Shown in pieces: positions 25,448 to 35,404 of a DNA stretch of 64,000 bases. Location: the NCBI RefSeq assembly GCF_019774615.1, contig NZ_CP081497.1, positions 2,356,001 to 2,420,000 of the forward strand, in the 5' to 3' direction. The translations under genes were made by a program, and so were the position numbers. This DNA is from Streptomyces sp. BHT-5-2 (GTDB lineage: Bacteria; Actinomycetota; Actinomycetes; Streptomycetales; Streptomycetaceae). The number at the start of each line of letters is the position of its first letter. The first letter of the stretch is position 1. The notes below the pieces were generated by a model. That model ran no database searches and was not told the origin of the DNA. It saw nothing but the letters and a program-made list of their open reading frames with translations.

Positions 25448-25726
25448 TCAGCCGATCCGGCTCTGCCGTTCGGCTGCTGTCGGCGCGATGGTCGCGCGGC
25501 CCCGGTGCTGGCGGGCCTTTTCCTGGTAGCGGCGCCGGTCCCGCCACCACAGCAGCCGGTCCCGGGAGTTCTGGGGGAAGACGGTGCTCAGCACTCCCAC
25601 GAGCATGCTCGCCACACTGACCCCGACCACCACCTGCCATGGGGCGCCCGCCAGGGCGGTGGTGCCGGGAGGCACCGCGGTCAGGGCCATCGCGGTGCGC
25701 CCGCGGGCGCTCTCGGACTGGGTCAC
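25448..25726 (-). CDS. Small single-pass membrane protein
   Basis: 92 residues: a hydrophilic N-terminus, one transmembrane helix (WQVVVGVSVASMLVGVLSTVF) and a strongly basic C-terminal tail (RDRLLWWRDRRRYQEKARQH). Its start overlaps the stop of the sigma-like gene (ATGA at 25723-25726), so they are co-translated. It could anchor or regulate that factor, as anti-sigma partners often do, but it has no recognisable anti-sigma domain. Confidence 0.6.
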   Translation of the reverse strand: MTQSESARGRTAMALTAVPPGTTALAGAPWQVVVGVSVASMLVGVLSTVFPQNSRDRLLWWRDRRRYQEKARQHRGRATIAPTAAERQSRIG

Positions 25727-26538
25727 ACTGCCTCCTCAGGTTCGCTGCGCAGGTCACGTGGCAGCCACACGCGGCCGGCCTGCTGTGCCCGCTTGATGTC
25801 CCGGCGCAACCGGTATCGGTGCTGGCGCACGGCTCCCGCGGTGGTCTTGAGCCGCTCGGCGATCTGGGAGTCGTCGTATCCCTCGTGGGCAAGCAGCACG
25901 ACGGCCTGGGACTCGGGTGAGCGCTTGCCGATCAGCTCGGACAGCGCCCCGCCGGCACTGCGCGCCTCGGGACCGGGGAGGCGGCTGGGGGTTTGCAGGA
26001 GTTGGAGCAGCGCGTCGCTGCCGCGCACTGCCACCTCCTGCTCGGCCAGGCGGCGCCGAGCACGGCGCCATCGCAGGTAGACGCGACGGAACTCCCACAC
26101 GCACTGCCCGATGAAGTAGGTCGTCAGGGTGCACGGGCCATGACGCCCCGCATGCCGGGGACTCCACCCGCCGCCCACCAGCGCGTTGTCGCGGAAGGAC
26201 TTCAGTGCCCGCAGCAAGATCTCCACAGCTATCTCGTCGCGCGCCTCGGCACTGTTGTGCAGCAGCCGCAGGTCCTCGTCGTGGACATAGAGCGGGATCC
26301 CCCGCTGCTGGTGCTTGCGCTGCGAGAGCCGGGGCAGCTTTCCGCTGCGCAGCATGCCCCGCAGCATCGGCAGGCTTGAGCGGCACAGGTCGTCTTCGAA
26401 GATGCGGTAAGTAGGGCCGGCGAAGCCGTGATACGCGAGCTCGGCAACTCGCTCCACATCGCGCCGAATCCGCTCCGCGCGGTCGCTTGGTATAGCCGCC
26501 GTGACGCCCTCCTCTACTATGTCATCCCGCAAAAACAT
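25723..26538 (-). CDS. Divergent sigma-70-like factor
   Basis: 272 residues. A central segment (EIAVEILLRALKSFRDNALV, then CTLTTYFIGQCVWEFRRVYL) resembles sigma region 2. The C-terminus (RSPESQAVVLLAHEGYDDSQ, IAERLKTTAGAVRQHRYRLR) is a region-4-type helix-turn-helix. The N-terminal ~90 residues (YRIFEDDLCRSSLPMLRGML) are not typical of ECF sigmas. The ATG at 26538 follows GAGGGGG. It is coupled to the small membrane protein downstream. Similar proteins occur in Streptomyces as orphan, uncharacterised regulators; its target promoter is unknown. Confidence 0.7.
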   Translation of the reverse strand: MFLRDDIVEEGVTAAIPSDRAERIRRDVERVAELAYHGFAGPTYRIFEDDLCRSSLPMLRGMLRSGKLPRLSQRKHQQRGIPLYVHDEDLRLLHNSAEARDEIAVEILLRALKSFRDNALVGGGWSPRHAGRHGPCTLTTYFIGQCVWEFRRVYLRWRRARRRLAEQEVAVRGSDALLQLLQTPSRLPGPEARSAGGALSELIGKRSPESQAVVLLAHEGYDDSQIAERLKTTAGAVRQHRYRLRRDIKRAQQAGRVWLPRDLRSEPEEAV

Positions 26539-27200
26539 AAAACCCCCTCGGATCCCGGTTGCGGGCCGCATCGAGCGGGCCGGGGCGCCCGCCCGCAACG
26601 AGACTCGTGGCCTGGTTTTAGCGGCTCTCAGCCGTTGCTATGCAGCCGGGGAACGCGGATGTCACGCCCAGGCGGAAAAATCTTCGAGAAGTTCGATGCG
26701 GCGGGTACCGCGACCGTCGGCCGCGCGGCACGCTGGACGACCTGCCCTCCCGCTGGATCCCGTGCAGTGAAACAGCGTTGGGCCGTACGCCACGGCCGAC
26801 CTAGCCGCGCAAGTCCCGTTCCGCTGGGCCGTGCAGCACGGATCGCTGGCCGCGCGCCCTCGCCGATGACCAGTGAATTTCCGCAGTGTGCACGGGTGCC
26901 GGTGCCCTGTCCCATCACCGACGCTTGAGTTGGTCGGTCTGGAGAAGGCAATGCCAAGTGATCGCCCGCCACCGCCACTACCGCAGAAGCCCCAGCTCAG
27001 GACGCGAACCGCAAATGGAGTGGGCGCCCGAAACGCGCTGGGGCGCGGACGCGATGGACGACAGAGGCGTCGAACGGGGTTGCGTGGTTGCGCAGTTGGG
27101 CAAGTGTTACACGTTGCGTGACTGATCGTGTCAAGGAGGTAGTAGGTGGAGCGGGGCGGGAGGTCGTCAATAGGGAGTACCAATCTCCGAGTTGGAGCCG
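26539..27200. other. Gap without supported gene
   Basis: Only shadow frames are seen. The leftward sigma-like gene must have its promoter here; I found no convincing -35/-10 boxes. Confidence 0.4.
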
Positions 27201-27472
27201 CTGTGGCAGAGATCGAGGGCCTGTACACCGCGCTGCGCGGCGCGCGCAACGAGCGTCACCGGGAGCGCATCCTGGCCGACCTCGCCCAGGCCGGTCGGCG
27301 CCTCAGCGCCCTCACGCTCACGCCGCAGAGCGCTCGGGGAGGCGTGCGTCCGCGTTCGCGTTGGGAGCGACGGCGCCTTCTGGCAGCTCGCGGTGCCGAC
27401 CTGGTGACGGCGTTCGCTACGGGCGGCGGCTGGAAGCACCTGGCCCGGTTCAGGGGTGGGGGGCAGCGATGA
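27201..27472 (+). CDS. Possible small basic protein
   Basis: About 90 residues from a GTG preceded by TTGGAG: AEIEGLYTALRGARNERHRE, then a helix RILADLAQAGRRLSALTL and an Arg-rich tail. The helical, charged character and codon pattern make it plausible, but there is no family match and it could be a chance frame. Confidence 0.3.
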
Positions 27473-27980
27473 GGTTCCGCTCCGGCCTGGACAGCTGGCG
27501 AGGACCGGGGCTGTAAGTGGCGGCATCACAAGGTCGGTTGTGGGTGGGAGAACCCGTGGAGGACCCGGTGGTGAATCACGCGACGCGTTGCTGTGAGCTG
27601 CCGAGGAGCCACCCCTCCGGGCGACGCGGCCTTGGGTGCGTGAGCAGTCGGCCTGCTGTTCCGAACGGACCGAGGCACCCCCACGAGATGCTCAAGCGGA
27701 TCCCGCCGACTGGCCTGGCCGGCCACACCGGCAGGAATCCGCTGTGGCGGGGCCGGACCTGTCCGGTGCGGTGCGGTGTGGTTCCTGCTGGGGGAGCGGT
27801 TCCTGTGGGCGGTCCTCGCCTCGGTGGGCGGGTGCCCCGTGCGGCTTCCCGGGCCGCCCGGTCGCCGCATTTCGGTAAAGCGTTCGACATGGGCATTTAA
27901 ACAATCTTGTTGTGAGCATGGCTTACCGATGGGATCGCGACAGCCGCTGTGTGCGGCACAGATCCACTCAGGGAGGATTC
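27473..27980. other. Intergenic region before S53 protease
   Basis: No gene is supported. It ends in the protease ribosome site (GGGAGG). Confidence 0.45.
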
Positions 27981-29357
27981 ATGCGCATAGCCCGTACCAG
28001 AAGACGTGTCGCGGTCACGACGGCCGCAACCGCCACCCTCACCGTCGTCGCCCTGGCGGCCACCCCGCTCGCCGGTACCGGAACCGCCGCCGTGCCGCAC
28101 ACCAAGGCCGTCCCGGCCATCGCCGGGCGCCAGTTGGTGCAGGCCGTGGGCAGCCCGCTCTCCATCGCGGAGTGCCGGGCCAAGTTCAAGCTCGCCTGCT
28201 ACACCCCCCTCCAGTACCGCACGGCGTACAACCTCAACGCGCTGTACAGGAAGGGAATCACGGGCAAGGGCCGCACGATCGTCATCGTGGACTCCTTCGG
28301 CTCGCCGACCGTCCAGCACGATCTGGACGTCTACAGCAAGCAGTTCGGCATCCCCAGCACCAAGGTGAACGTGGTCAAGTGGGGCAACGTCCCGGCGTTC
28401 GACCCCAAGAACCCCGACATGACCGGGTGGGCCGGCGAAACCACCCTCGACGTCGAGATGGCCCACGCCGTGGCGCCCGACGCGAAGATCGTCCTGGTGG
28501 AGACGGCCGTCTCGGAGACTGAGGGGACCACCGGTCTGCCGGAGATGATGGACGCCGAGAAGGCCATGATCGACCGTGGCGTCGGCGATGTGATCAGCCA
28601 GAGCTTCGGCGCCACCGAGAACACCTTCCCCGGCTTCGACAAGGGCGACTTCTCCAGCATCCAGAAGCTGCGGTACGCCTTCAAGGAGGCCGCCAGGAAG
28701 CACGTCACCGTCCTCGCCTCCTCCGGCGACGGCGGTGCCACCGACAACACCGCCGACGGGAAGGGCTTCTACAAGGAGCGCGTCAACTCCTGGCCGTCCT
28801 CGGACCCGTTGGTCACCTCGGTCGGTGGCACCCAGCTGCACCTGAACGACCAGGGCCAGCGCATCAAGCCGGACGGCGTCTACAACGACCACGGCGCGGG
28901 CGGCGGCGGACAGTCGCACGTGTTCCCCCGTCCGGCCTTCCAGAACGTGGTGAAGGGTGTTGTCGGTGACCGCCGCGGCACCCCGGACGTCTCGATGACC
29001 GCGGCCGTCGACGGCGGTGCCTGGATCTACTCCAGCTACGACCCGACCGCCACCGGCTGGGACATCGCCGGCGGCACCAGCGAGGCGGCTCCGCTCTTCT
29101 CCGGCATCGTCGCCCTCGCCGACCAGGCCGCCGGTCGCCGCCTCGGCAACATCAACGACGCGCTGTACACGCTCTACAAGCGCTCCGCCCACGACAAGGG
29201 AACCGGCATCGTCGACGTCAACGACGGTACGAACAACAGCTACCAAGGCGTCACCGGTTACACCGCCGTCAACGGCTACGACATGGCCACCGGCGTCGGC
29301 ACCGTGGACGCCGCCCGCTTCGTCCCGGCCCTCGCCCGGGCAAGCCACCACGGCTGA
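27981..29357 (+). CDS. Secreted S53 (sedolisin-family) serine protease
   Basis: 458 residues. Signal peptide (RIARTRRRVAVTTAATATLTV to about AVPHT) leads directly to the catalytic domain; there is almost no pro-domain, so processing is unusual. The catalytic Glu153/Asp157 lie in GETTLDVEMAHAVAP and the nucleophile Ser367 in GGTSEAAP. SSGDGG supplies the oxyanion Asp. DVNDG near the C-terminus belongs to the calcium site. The ATG at 27981 is preceded by GGGAGG. It is an extracellular endopeptidase, typical of Streptomyces nutrition, and is followed by a strong terminator. Confidence 0.92.
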   Translation: MRIARTRRRVAVTTAATATLTVVALAATPLAGTGTAAVPHTKAVPAIAGRQLVQAVGSPLSIAECRAKFKLACYTPLQYRTAYNLNALYRKGITGKGRTIVIVDSFGSPTVQHDLDVYSKQFGIPSTKVNVVKWGNVPAFDPKNPDMTGWAGETTLDVEMAHAVAPDAKIVLVETAVSETEGTTGLPEMMDAEKAMIDRGVGDVISQSFGATENTFPGFDKGDFSSIQKLRYAFKEAARKHVTVLASSGDGGATDNTADGKGFYKERVNSWPSSDPLVTSVGGTQLHLNDQGQRIKPDGVYNDHGAGGGGQSHVFPRPAFQNVVKGVVGDRRGTPDVSMTAAVDGGAWIYSSYDPTATGWDIAGGTSEAAPLFSGIVALADQAAGRRLGNINDALYTLYKRSAHDKGTGIVDVNDGTNNSYQGVTGYTAVNGYDMATGVGTVDAARFVPALARASHHG

Positions 29358-29374
29358 CGCGCACCCCGCCTCTC

Positions 29375-29404
29375 GCGGTCCGGGCCTCGCCGGGCCCGGA
29401 CCGC
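29375..29404 (+). terminator. Terminator after S53 protease
   Basis: Twelve-base perfect stem GCGGTCCGGGCC / GGCCCGGACCGC with a six-base loop, starting 17 bases after the stop. Confidence 0.75.
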
Positions 29405-29921
29405 AGCTGTGCCCCGGTGCAGCCCGATAGCCTGCACACACTGGGACAACCGGAGGCTGAGCGATGGTGCAACCCCTTGGTCCATCACCCATCTCGCACC
29501 CGACGACGCGGTACCGAACCGGCGGCCGGCACCGTCAATACCCCCGTGCTGTACCGGATATGAACCCGAGCCACGGGCAGAGCTGCGTCGTCGAACAACC
29601 CGGAACCGGGGCGCGGCTCCAAGAGCCGCAACGCCGTGCCTGCCCCTCCTTCCGAGGAGCAATGCCGATGGCTTTGCGGTTGCCGGGCCCGTCGAGGCAC
29701 TGCCTCCACACGTGAGACCTGGGGCGTGTCCGACGGGGCGGTGTGCCGCGCACCGCTGCCGCCTGCGGTGACGGAGCACGGCTCTTCGCTCTGCCTCGTC
29801 GGACGCGGATCCCGGCGGTTGGACGCGGCACGGGGCCGAGGGGCGGGTCACGCCGGGGACACCCCGTCTTGTGGCCGAGTCCGGGGGAATAACCGTCGCT
29901 CGAAGCGGAGTTGATACCCAC
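29405..29921. other. Gap without supported gene
   Basis: Shadow frames only. It presumably contains the promoter for the SnoaL-like gene. Confidence 0.4.
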
Positions 29922-30410
29922 ATGATCGAATACACCGACATCTCCTACGGTCCTGAGTCCCGGAACCGACTGCACGAGGCCGGGGACCCTTCCGCCGAAG
30001 GCGCGCTCGCCGCGCTGGAGTCGTTCTACTACGCACTGAACAACCGTGACATCGAGGCTCTGCGCGCTGACTGGACCGCCGATCCGCTGGCCCAGTTGAA
30101 CAACCCCGTCGGAGGCATCCTCCGCGGTGGGGCCCCGATCGCCGAGCTCTACGAGAAGATCTTCGCCGGCTCGCTGAAGGTGACCGTCACGTTCGGCGAC
30201 GTCGTGGCCTACATCGGCGAGCGGCACGCCGTCTTCGCAGGTCGGGAGAGCGGCCACTACCTGGGACCGGACGGCGGCCGAATCCCGCTGGAGATCCGCA
30301 CCAGCCGCTACTTCCGCTACGAGACAGGGCGTTGGAGCCAGTACCACCACCACGGGAGCATCGACGATCCCGATGCCCTCCGCGCATACCAGCAGGCCGT
30401 GCGCGGATGA
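29922..30410 (+). CDS. SnoaL/NTF2-like (YybH-type) protein
   Basis: 162 residues. The cone-shaped NTF2 fold is indicated by ALAALESFYYALNNRDIEAL, the DPLAQLNNPVGGILRGGAPI loop, FGDVVAYIGERHAVFAG, RTSRYFRYETGRWSQYHHHG and a final helix. The HHHG segment in the last strand is typical of the DUF4440/SnoaL_3 group. These small enzymes or binding proteins have varied ligands, so no reaction is assigned. The start ATG at 29922 is preceded by GGAG at some distance. Confidence 0.75.
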   Translation: MIEYTDISYGPESRNRLHEAGDPSAEGALAALESFYYALNNRDIEALRADWTADPLAQLNNPVGGILRGGAPIAELYEKIFAGSLKVTVTFGDVVAYIGERHAVFAGRESGHYLGPDGGRIPLEIRTSRYFRYETGRWSQYHHHGSIDDPDALRAYQQAVRG

Positions 30411-31080
30411 ACGGCGGCTTGGATCCCGGTGCCCATGCCGCTCTCGCCGCATTTCCGCCTGGCACGCCGGGATCGACCCGGGCGCAGCCCCCTCTCGCCG
30501 CTGGCCGACGGGGCTCAACCACTGCTGCCAGCTACTGAACTCGACTACTACTCCATCGTTATGACGGCCAGTTGGTATTCCCAGCAGTGAGATCCATTGG
30601 TCGAGTTGTGGTACGAGCAGTGCCGGACACCAGTTACTCCGGTTTCGTAGTCCAGGCCCTGCTAGGGGGTCTCACGCGGGTGTGCGCAACACACCTGCGG
30701 GGGGCGGGAACTCAGGATGAGGTTCGGGCAGCAACCGGTGGCGCCGCACTGCCGACACTGAGGGGCTCGACTTGCAACTGCTACGCACCGTGTCCAGCGT
30801 GCAGGAAGTGGGGAGCTGAACTGCCGCTTGTGGGGACCGCCAAAACAATCGGCCGCTGTCATTCCTTCGGAGCCGCCTGGACAGGAGCTGGCGGGACGAG
30901 TGGGGTGTCGGGTCGGGGTTGGGGCACGCGTCGACGCCGGCGACGAGGGTCTGCCGGCGTGGTCGCGGGTTGCCGGAGCTCGAACCGCGTGGACGAGCCC
31001 CCGGGTGTGCGGGCATGCTCGATCGCGCCGTGCGGCCGATGAGCATGCCCGGGCTTCGGTCGGGCGGTCGGTCGGGCGGG
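30411..31080. other. Gap without supported gene
   Basis: About 670 bases between convergent genes. Frames on both strands are open but give low-complexity or Arg-rich products with no recognisable motifs. Confidence 0.4.
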
Positions 31081-31914
31081 TCAGCGCAGTCCGGCGAAGA
31101 GATCGTTCTCGGGTACGGCCGCGCCGGTGGTGTCCTGGATGCGTACGAAGGTCTCCATGCCCATCAACCCGCCGAACCTCTCCTTGCCCATCTTGAGGAA
31201 GAAGATGCTCTCGCCCTGACTGGCGTGCGCGGCCAGCGCGTCGAACTTCTGGCCGCTGAACGCGGTGGTGTCCACCCACGTGGTGACTTCATCGTCGGGA
31301 AGGCCGATCTCGGCCATCGCGGCGGCCTCGGCAGGATCCGGCTCCGGCATGTCCTCATGAAACTCGCGCATGATCTCACCGAACCGCTGCATCATCGAGC
31401 GGGGCATCGTCGTCCAATACACCTTCGGTGTCAGCGCGGTCAGCTTCAGCGCCGCCATCGTGATGCGGTGCGCCTGGATGTGGTCGGGGTGGCCGTAGAA
31501 GCCGTTCTCGTCGTAGGTGACCACCACATCGGGCCGGTAGTGCCGCATGAGTTCCGCGAGTCGGGCGGCACCTTGCTCCACGGGGGTCTGCCAGAAGGAA
31601 CCGGGGGCGTCGTTGCTCGGCCAGCCCATCATCCCGGAGTCGGCATAGTCCAGCATCTCCAGATCGCTGACCTTCAGGACGTCACAGCTTGCTCGGAGTT
31701 CTTGACGGCGCATCAAGGCGACGGCCGCCGGATCGTGCCCGGGATCGCCGGGCTTGGCACCCCCCGGTCCGTCACCGCAACCGCCGTCGGTACACGTCAC
31801 GAGAACCGTGCGGATGCCCTCCGCCGCGTACCGCGCGAGGACCCCTCCGGTTCCGGTTGCCTCGTCGTCGGGGTGGGCGTGCACCGCCATGAGCGTCAAG
31901 GGCCGGTCAGTCAT
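31081..31914 (-). CDS. LmbE/PIG-L-type N-acetylglucosaminyl deacetylase-like protein
   Basis: 277 residues. AHPDDEATG at 13-21 provides the zinc ligands, and GFYGHPDHIQAH later gives the second metal-binding His and catalytic region. RPDVVVTYDENG is also family-typical. Length and motifs fit the MshB/Mca-like branch, which deacetylates GlcNAc-inositol or cleaves mycothiol conjugates. The insertion TDGGCGDGPGGAKPG is characteristic of Mca-type proteins. The ATG at 31914 has GGAGG eight bases upstream. Whether it is Mca, MshB or a specialised deacetylase cannot be told from context. Confidence 0.82.
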   Translation of the reverse strand: MTDRPLTLMAVHAHPDDEATGTGGVLARYAAEGIRTVLVTCTDGGCGDGPGGAKPGDPGHDPAAVALMRRQELRASCDVLKVSDLEMLDYADSGMMGWPSNDAPGSFWQTPVEQGAARLAELMRHYRPDVVVTYDENGFYGHPDHIQAHRITMAALKLTALTPKVYWTTMPRSMMQRFGEIMREFHEDMPEPDPAEAAAMAEIGLPDDEVTTWVDTTAFSGQKFDALAAHASQGESIFFLKMGKERFGGLMGMETFVRIQDTTGAAVPENDLFAGLR

Positions 31915-32382
31915 GAAACAGTCCTCCTGCAGAAATACGTCTCGGTCCGAGTGCGCGGTGGGCGTACCGCGATCCCGGGGTCCGGTCCTATCGGGGGGCG
32001 GACGACCCTGTGGTCTCCGTGTTCCCCGCCCGTGCGGCGCCGGTCCCTCGGTCGATGCAACAGCGCGGGCCGGGCCGGCTGTTCCCGGTCGACACCTCGG
32101 ATCACGGGGCGACCGAGCACTCGGACGCGGCGTCAGCATGCCCGTTCCGCAAGCCGGAACCGGCGCCGCTCACCGACCACCGCCTGCTGTGCCCGCCATG
32201 CCATCTCCCACAGCCGCCGATGTGGCGCGCCCCGGTAGCTGAGCCTTGAGCCTTGCGCAGTGGTGCGTGACAGCCACGCCACCAGGGCAGCCATCAGCAT
32301 GTCATCGCGATTTCAACGGTCGTGTCTAGCCTCTGGAGCCTTCGTTGTCGGACACGTCCACGACCTCAGGGGGAGATCAGGC
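31915..32382. other. Divergent intergenic region
   Basis: No gene is supported. It should carry promoters for the leftward deacetylase and the rightward cutinase-like gene. Confidence 0.45.
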
Positions 32383-33195
32383 ATGTCGAAAACGAGCAGG
32401 ACGGCACGGGCTGTTCGCACCGCGGCCGTAGCGGCCGCGCTGACCACCGGCGCCGCCGTCGCGTTCCCGTCCGCCGCACACGCGGCCGGCGCGGAGCACT
32501 ACTACATCGAGATCGGCGGCACCGGTCCCACGGACTCCGGTCCCGGGTGCCCCACGACCACCAAGTCCTACAACACCGCGAACGACCGTCTCCACCTCGG
32601 TTCCTCCGCGATCAAGGTGTGCTACCCGGCCACCGCCGGGCCGCTCATCGGCACCCACGGCGGGCTCATCGAGCCGCCCTTGCAGCTCAACCCCGACGCC
32701 GCCACCGCACCGACCTACGACGCCAGCGTGCAACAGGGCTACCAGAACGGGTTGCAGGCGGCGGAGGACACCCACCGCGCGCACCCGGACGCGCGCCTCA
32801 CGATCACCGGCTACTCCCAGGGCGCCCAGGCCGCGGACGAGGTGCTCCAGAAGATCGCCAGCGGCAGCACCGGCATTCCGCGCTCCCAGGTCGACGGCAT
32901 GCTCTACGCCGACCCGATGCAGCCCGACACCGGCTTGTTCGCGCATCTCCCCAAGGGATTGGGCATCCCCGGGGTGGCCACCGCCGCCGGCGCCGGACCG
33001 GCGGAGTTCAACGGCATCCCGGTCAAGCGGTACTGCATCATCGGCGACCCCGTGTGCGACTTGAGGTCCATCACGAACGCACCCGGCTACTTCAACCTGC
33101 ACTGGAAATACCCCGACTTCGTCATCCCCAAGAACCTCGACCAGGCCGGCCAGGACGGCGTCCAGTGGCTGAACGAGAACGGAGACCCCGTGTAG
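32383..33195 (+). CDS. Secreted cutinase / PE-PPE-type alpha/beta hydrolase
   Basis: 270 residues. A signal peptide (SRTARAVRTAAVAAALTTGA to AHAAGA) precedes an alpha/beta hydrolase with YYIEIGGTGPT at the first strand and the nucleophile elbow GYSQG (Ser145). GDPVCDLR and FNLHWKY contain the probable catalytic Asp and His. The pattern (GYSQGAQAADE, PMQPDTG) matches the PE-PPE/cutinase-like family that includes mycobacterial cell-envelope esterases. The ATG at 32383 follows AGGGGGAGA. Likely an extracellular esterase; the substrate is unknown. Confidence 0.82.
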   Translation: MSKTSRTARAVRTAAVAAALTTGAAVAFPSAAHAAGAEHYYIEIGGTGPTDSGPGCPTTTKSYNTANDRLHLGSSAIKVCYPATAGPLIGTHGGLIEPPLQLNPDAATAPTYDASVQQGYQNGLQAAEDTHRAHPDARLTITGYSQGAQAADEVLQKIASGSTGIPRSQVDGMLYADPMQPDTGLFAHLPKGLGIPGVATAAGAGPAEFNGIPVKRYCIIGDPVCDLRSITNAPGYFNLHWKYPDFVIPKNLDQAGQDGVQWLNENGDPV

Positions 33196-33221
33196 GGCTC
33201 CTGACGGAACCGCGGAGCAAT

Positions 33222-33278
33222 GGGCCGCGGGGCCGGGCTCGGCCTGCCAGACTCGGCCGAGCCCCGGTTCCGCGGCCC
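33222..33278 (+). terminator. Nested double hairpin terminator
   Basis: An outer nine-base stem GGGCCGCGG / CCGCGGCCC encloses a stem of about ten bases with CGGGCTCGGCC / GGCCGAGCCCCG. It starts 26 bases after the cutinase-like gene. Confidence 0.7.
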
Positions 33279-33588
33279 GTGCCGTGCTTTGCCCTGCCCG
33301 AGACGCTAGGACCCGTACTCACCGGCGCCCGGCCGTCGTTGCCGGCATCGGCGGCCCGGGTCGTCCAGCGCACGGGAGATTCTCGCCCGGTCGGCGTCGG
33401 CGTCGGCGTCGGTGTTGGCGTCGGTGGCGGGGCGGGCGGTGCCCGTTCGAAGAAGTCGCGCTGCGGCAACCGCTCCTGTGCTGACGTCGGCCGCAACCCT
33501 GGTGCCGAAACCGCAGGCCAGGGCCGTTCCTCGGCCGGGGGCTGGCGGTGACCGGGGGCTGTCCGGTAGATCTTGTGCGTTCTAGGTT

Positions 33589-33615
33589 GCACGGAGCGGG
33601 GCCTGCGCTCCGTGC
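33589..33615. terminator. Ten-base stem hairpin upstream of LysE gene
   Basis: GCACGGAGCG / CGCTCCGTGC with a seven-base loop, 31 bases before the LysE start codon. It may end upstream transcription or act as a leader structure for the exporter. Confidence 0.55.
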
Positions 33616-33646
33616 TCGTTTGTAGTTGCTGGATCAGGGGCTCACC

Positions 33647-34282
33647 GTGACAACTTCTCTCGTCGGTTTCTGTCTGTTCGCCCTGGTGGTGACGGTGGCT
33701 CCAGGCCCGGACACGCTCTTGGTCCTGCGTAACTGCATGCGCGGCGGCCGTCTCTCGGGTGTTGCGACCGCGCTCGGTGCGGCAGCAGGCTCGCTCGCCT
33801 GGGCGATCGGCGCCGCCGTCGGGTTGGCCGCTGCTCTACAGCGGTGGGACATGGCCCTCACCGTGGTCCGGCTGGCCGGCGCCGGGTATCTGGTGTTCCT
33901 GGGTGTGCAGAGCCTGTGGGCATACCGTCGTGGTGCATCGGGCCGACTGGAGATGCCCGGGGAGTCGGCAGGTTCCGCGCCGGCTGCCGGGCGGGCCTTC
34001 CGCCAGGGGCTGTTGAGCTGCCTGCTCAACCCCAAGGTAGGCATCTTCTTCGTGTCGGTGGTCCCGCAGTTCCTCCCCAACGATCACGCGACGTTGTCTA
34101 CGACTCTGACCTTCGGTGTCATCGATGCCGGTATCGCTGCGGTGTGGTTGATGCTGGTCACGGCGTTCGCGGCCCGCATGCTGACGTGGCTGCGTCGTCC
34201 GCGCGTGAACACGGCGATGGAGCGAACCGCCGCGGGCGTTCTGGTGGTTCTGGGCGTTGGCACCGCTGTCGAGTCGGTCTAG
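33647..34282 (+). CDS. LysE/RhtB-family amino acid exporter
   Basis: 211 residues with about six transmembrane helices. FALVVTVAPGPDTLLVLRN is the signature first helix and loop of LysE/RhtB exporters, and QGLLSCLLNPKVGIFFVSVV is the second family motif. Internal helices include LGAAAGSLAWAIGAAVGLAA and LAGAGYLVFLGVQSLWAY. The GTG at 33647 has AGGGG upstream. The TAG stop lies in a CTAG shared with the adjacent MITE and is completed by the first base of the inserted IS630, so the protein end is still normal. It probably exports amino acids or homoserine lactone-like compounds. Confidence 0.85.
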   Translation: MTTSLVGFCLFALVVTVAPGPDTLLVLRNCMRGGRLSGVATALGAAAGSLAWAIGAAVGLAAALQRWDMALTVVRLAGAGYLVFLGVQSLWAYRRGASGRLEMPGESAGSAPAAGRAFRQGLLSCLLNPKVGIFFVSVVPQFLPNDHATLSTTLTFGVIDAGIAAVWLMLVTAFAARMLTWLRRPRVNTAMERTAAGVLVVLGVGTAVESV

Positions 34283-35404
34283 TGACCTGAGTCAGAGATT
34301 CGTCGTTAGTCGGGCATGAGTCGTCCGGGTCCGAAGATTCCGCCGTTGTCGGTCACTGATGCCCAGCGGGCGGTGCTGGAGGGCTGGTTACGTCGGCGTA
34401 CGACGGCTCAGGCTCTGGCTCAGCGGTCGCGGATCGTGCTCGAGTGCGCCGAGGGCCACTCGATCATGGAGGTGTCCCGCCGGCTGCGGATCGCTCCGGA
34501 CACGGTCCGCACCTGGCGGCGCCGCTTCATCGAGCGGGGGCTGGACGGTTTGTGCGACGACCCGCGGCCCGGTGTCCCCCGGAAGATCACCGATGCTGAC
34601 GTCGAGCGGGTCATCGTCAAGACGCTTGAGGAAACCCCGAAGAACGCGACTCACTGGTCGACGAGGTCGATGGCCGCCGCTACGGGAATGTCGCAGTCGA
34701 CGGTCTCGCGGATCTGGCGGGCGTTCGCCCTGGCCCCTCACCGGTCCCAGACGTTCAAGCTGTCCACCGACCCGCTGTTTATCGACAAAGTCCGCGATGT
34801 CGTCGGTCTGTATCTCGATCCGCCGGAGAAGGCCTTGGTGCTCTGCGTGGACGAGAAGTCGCAGATCCAGGCACTGGACCGGTCCCAGCCGGTCCTGCCG
34901 ATGGTGCCCGGCGTTCCCGAACGCCGCAGCCACGACTACGTCCGGGCCGGCACCACGACCCTCTTCGCCGCTCTCGAGGTCGCCACCGGAAAGGTCATCG
35001 GCTCCCTCCACCGCCGTCACCGGGCAGCGGAGTTCAAGAAATTCCTCGCGAAGCTGGACAAGGAAGTCCCGGCCGGTCTGCAGGTTCATCTGATCCTGGA
35101 CAACTACGCGACCCACAAGACGTCCGACATCAAGCGGTGGCTGCTTGCCCACCCACGGTTCCACCTGCACTTCACGCCGACCAGCGCGTCCTGGCTGAAC
35201 CTGGTCGAGCGGTGGTTCGCCGAGCTGACCCAGAAAAAGCTCAAGCGCGGCGTCCACCGCTCAGTCCAAGCCCTCGAACGCGACATCCGAACCTGGCTCG
35301 CCGACTGGAACGAGCACCCCAGACCGTTCGTCTGGACGAAGACAGCCGACGAGATCCTCGACAAAGTCGCCGCCTACTGCCACCGAATCTCTGACTCAGG
35401 TCAC
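34282..35404 (+). mobile_element. Intact IS630-family insertion sequence
   Basis: 1123 bp with 21-base perfect inverted repeats (34282-34302 begins GTGACCTGAGTC; 35384-35404 is its exact complement). It is flanked by a TA duplication (34280-34281 and 35405-35406), the normal IS630 target. It carries one full-length transposase gene. It has inserted into the CTAG left target copy of the MITE at 35408-35567, so it arrived later. Confidence 0.93.
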
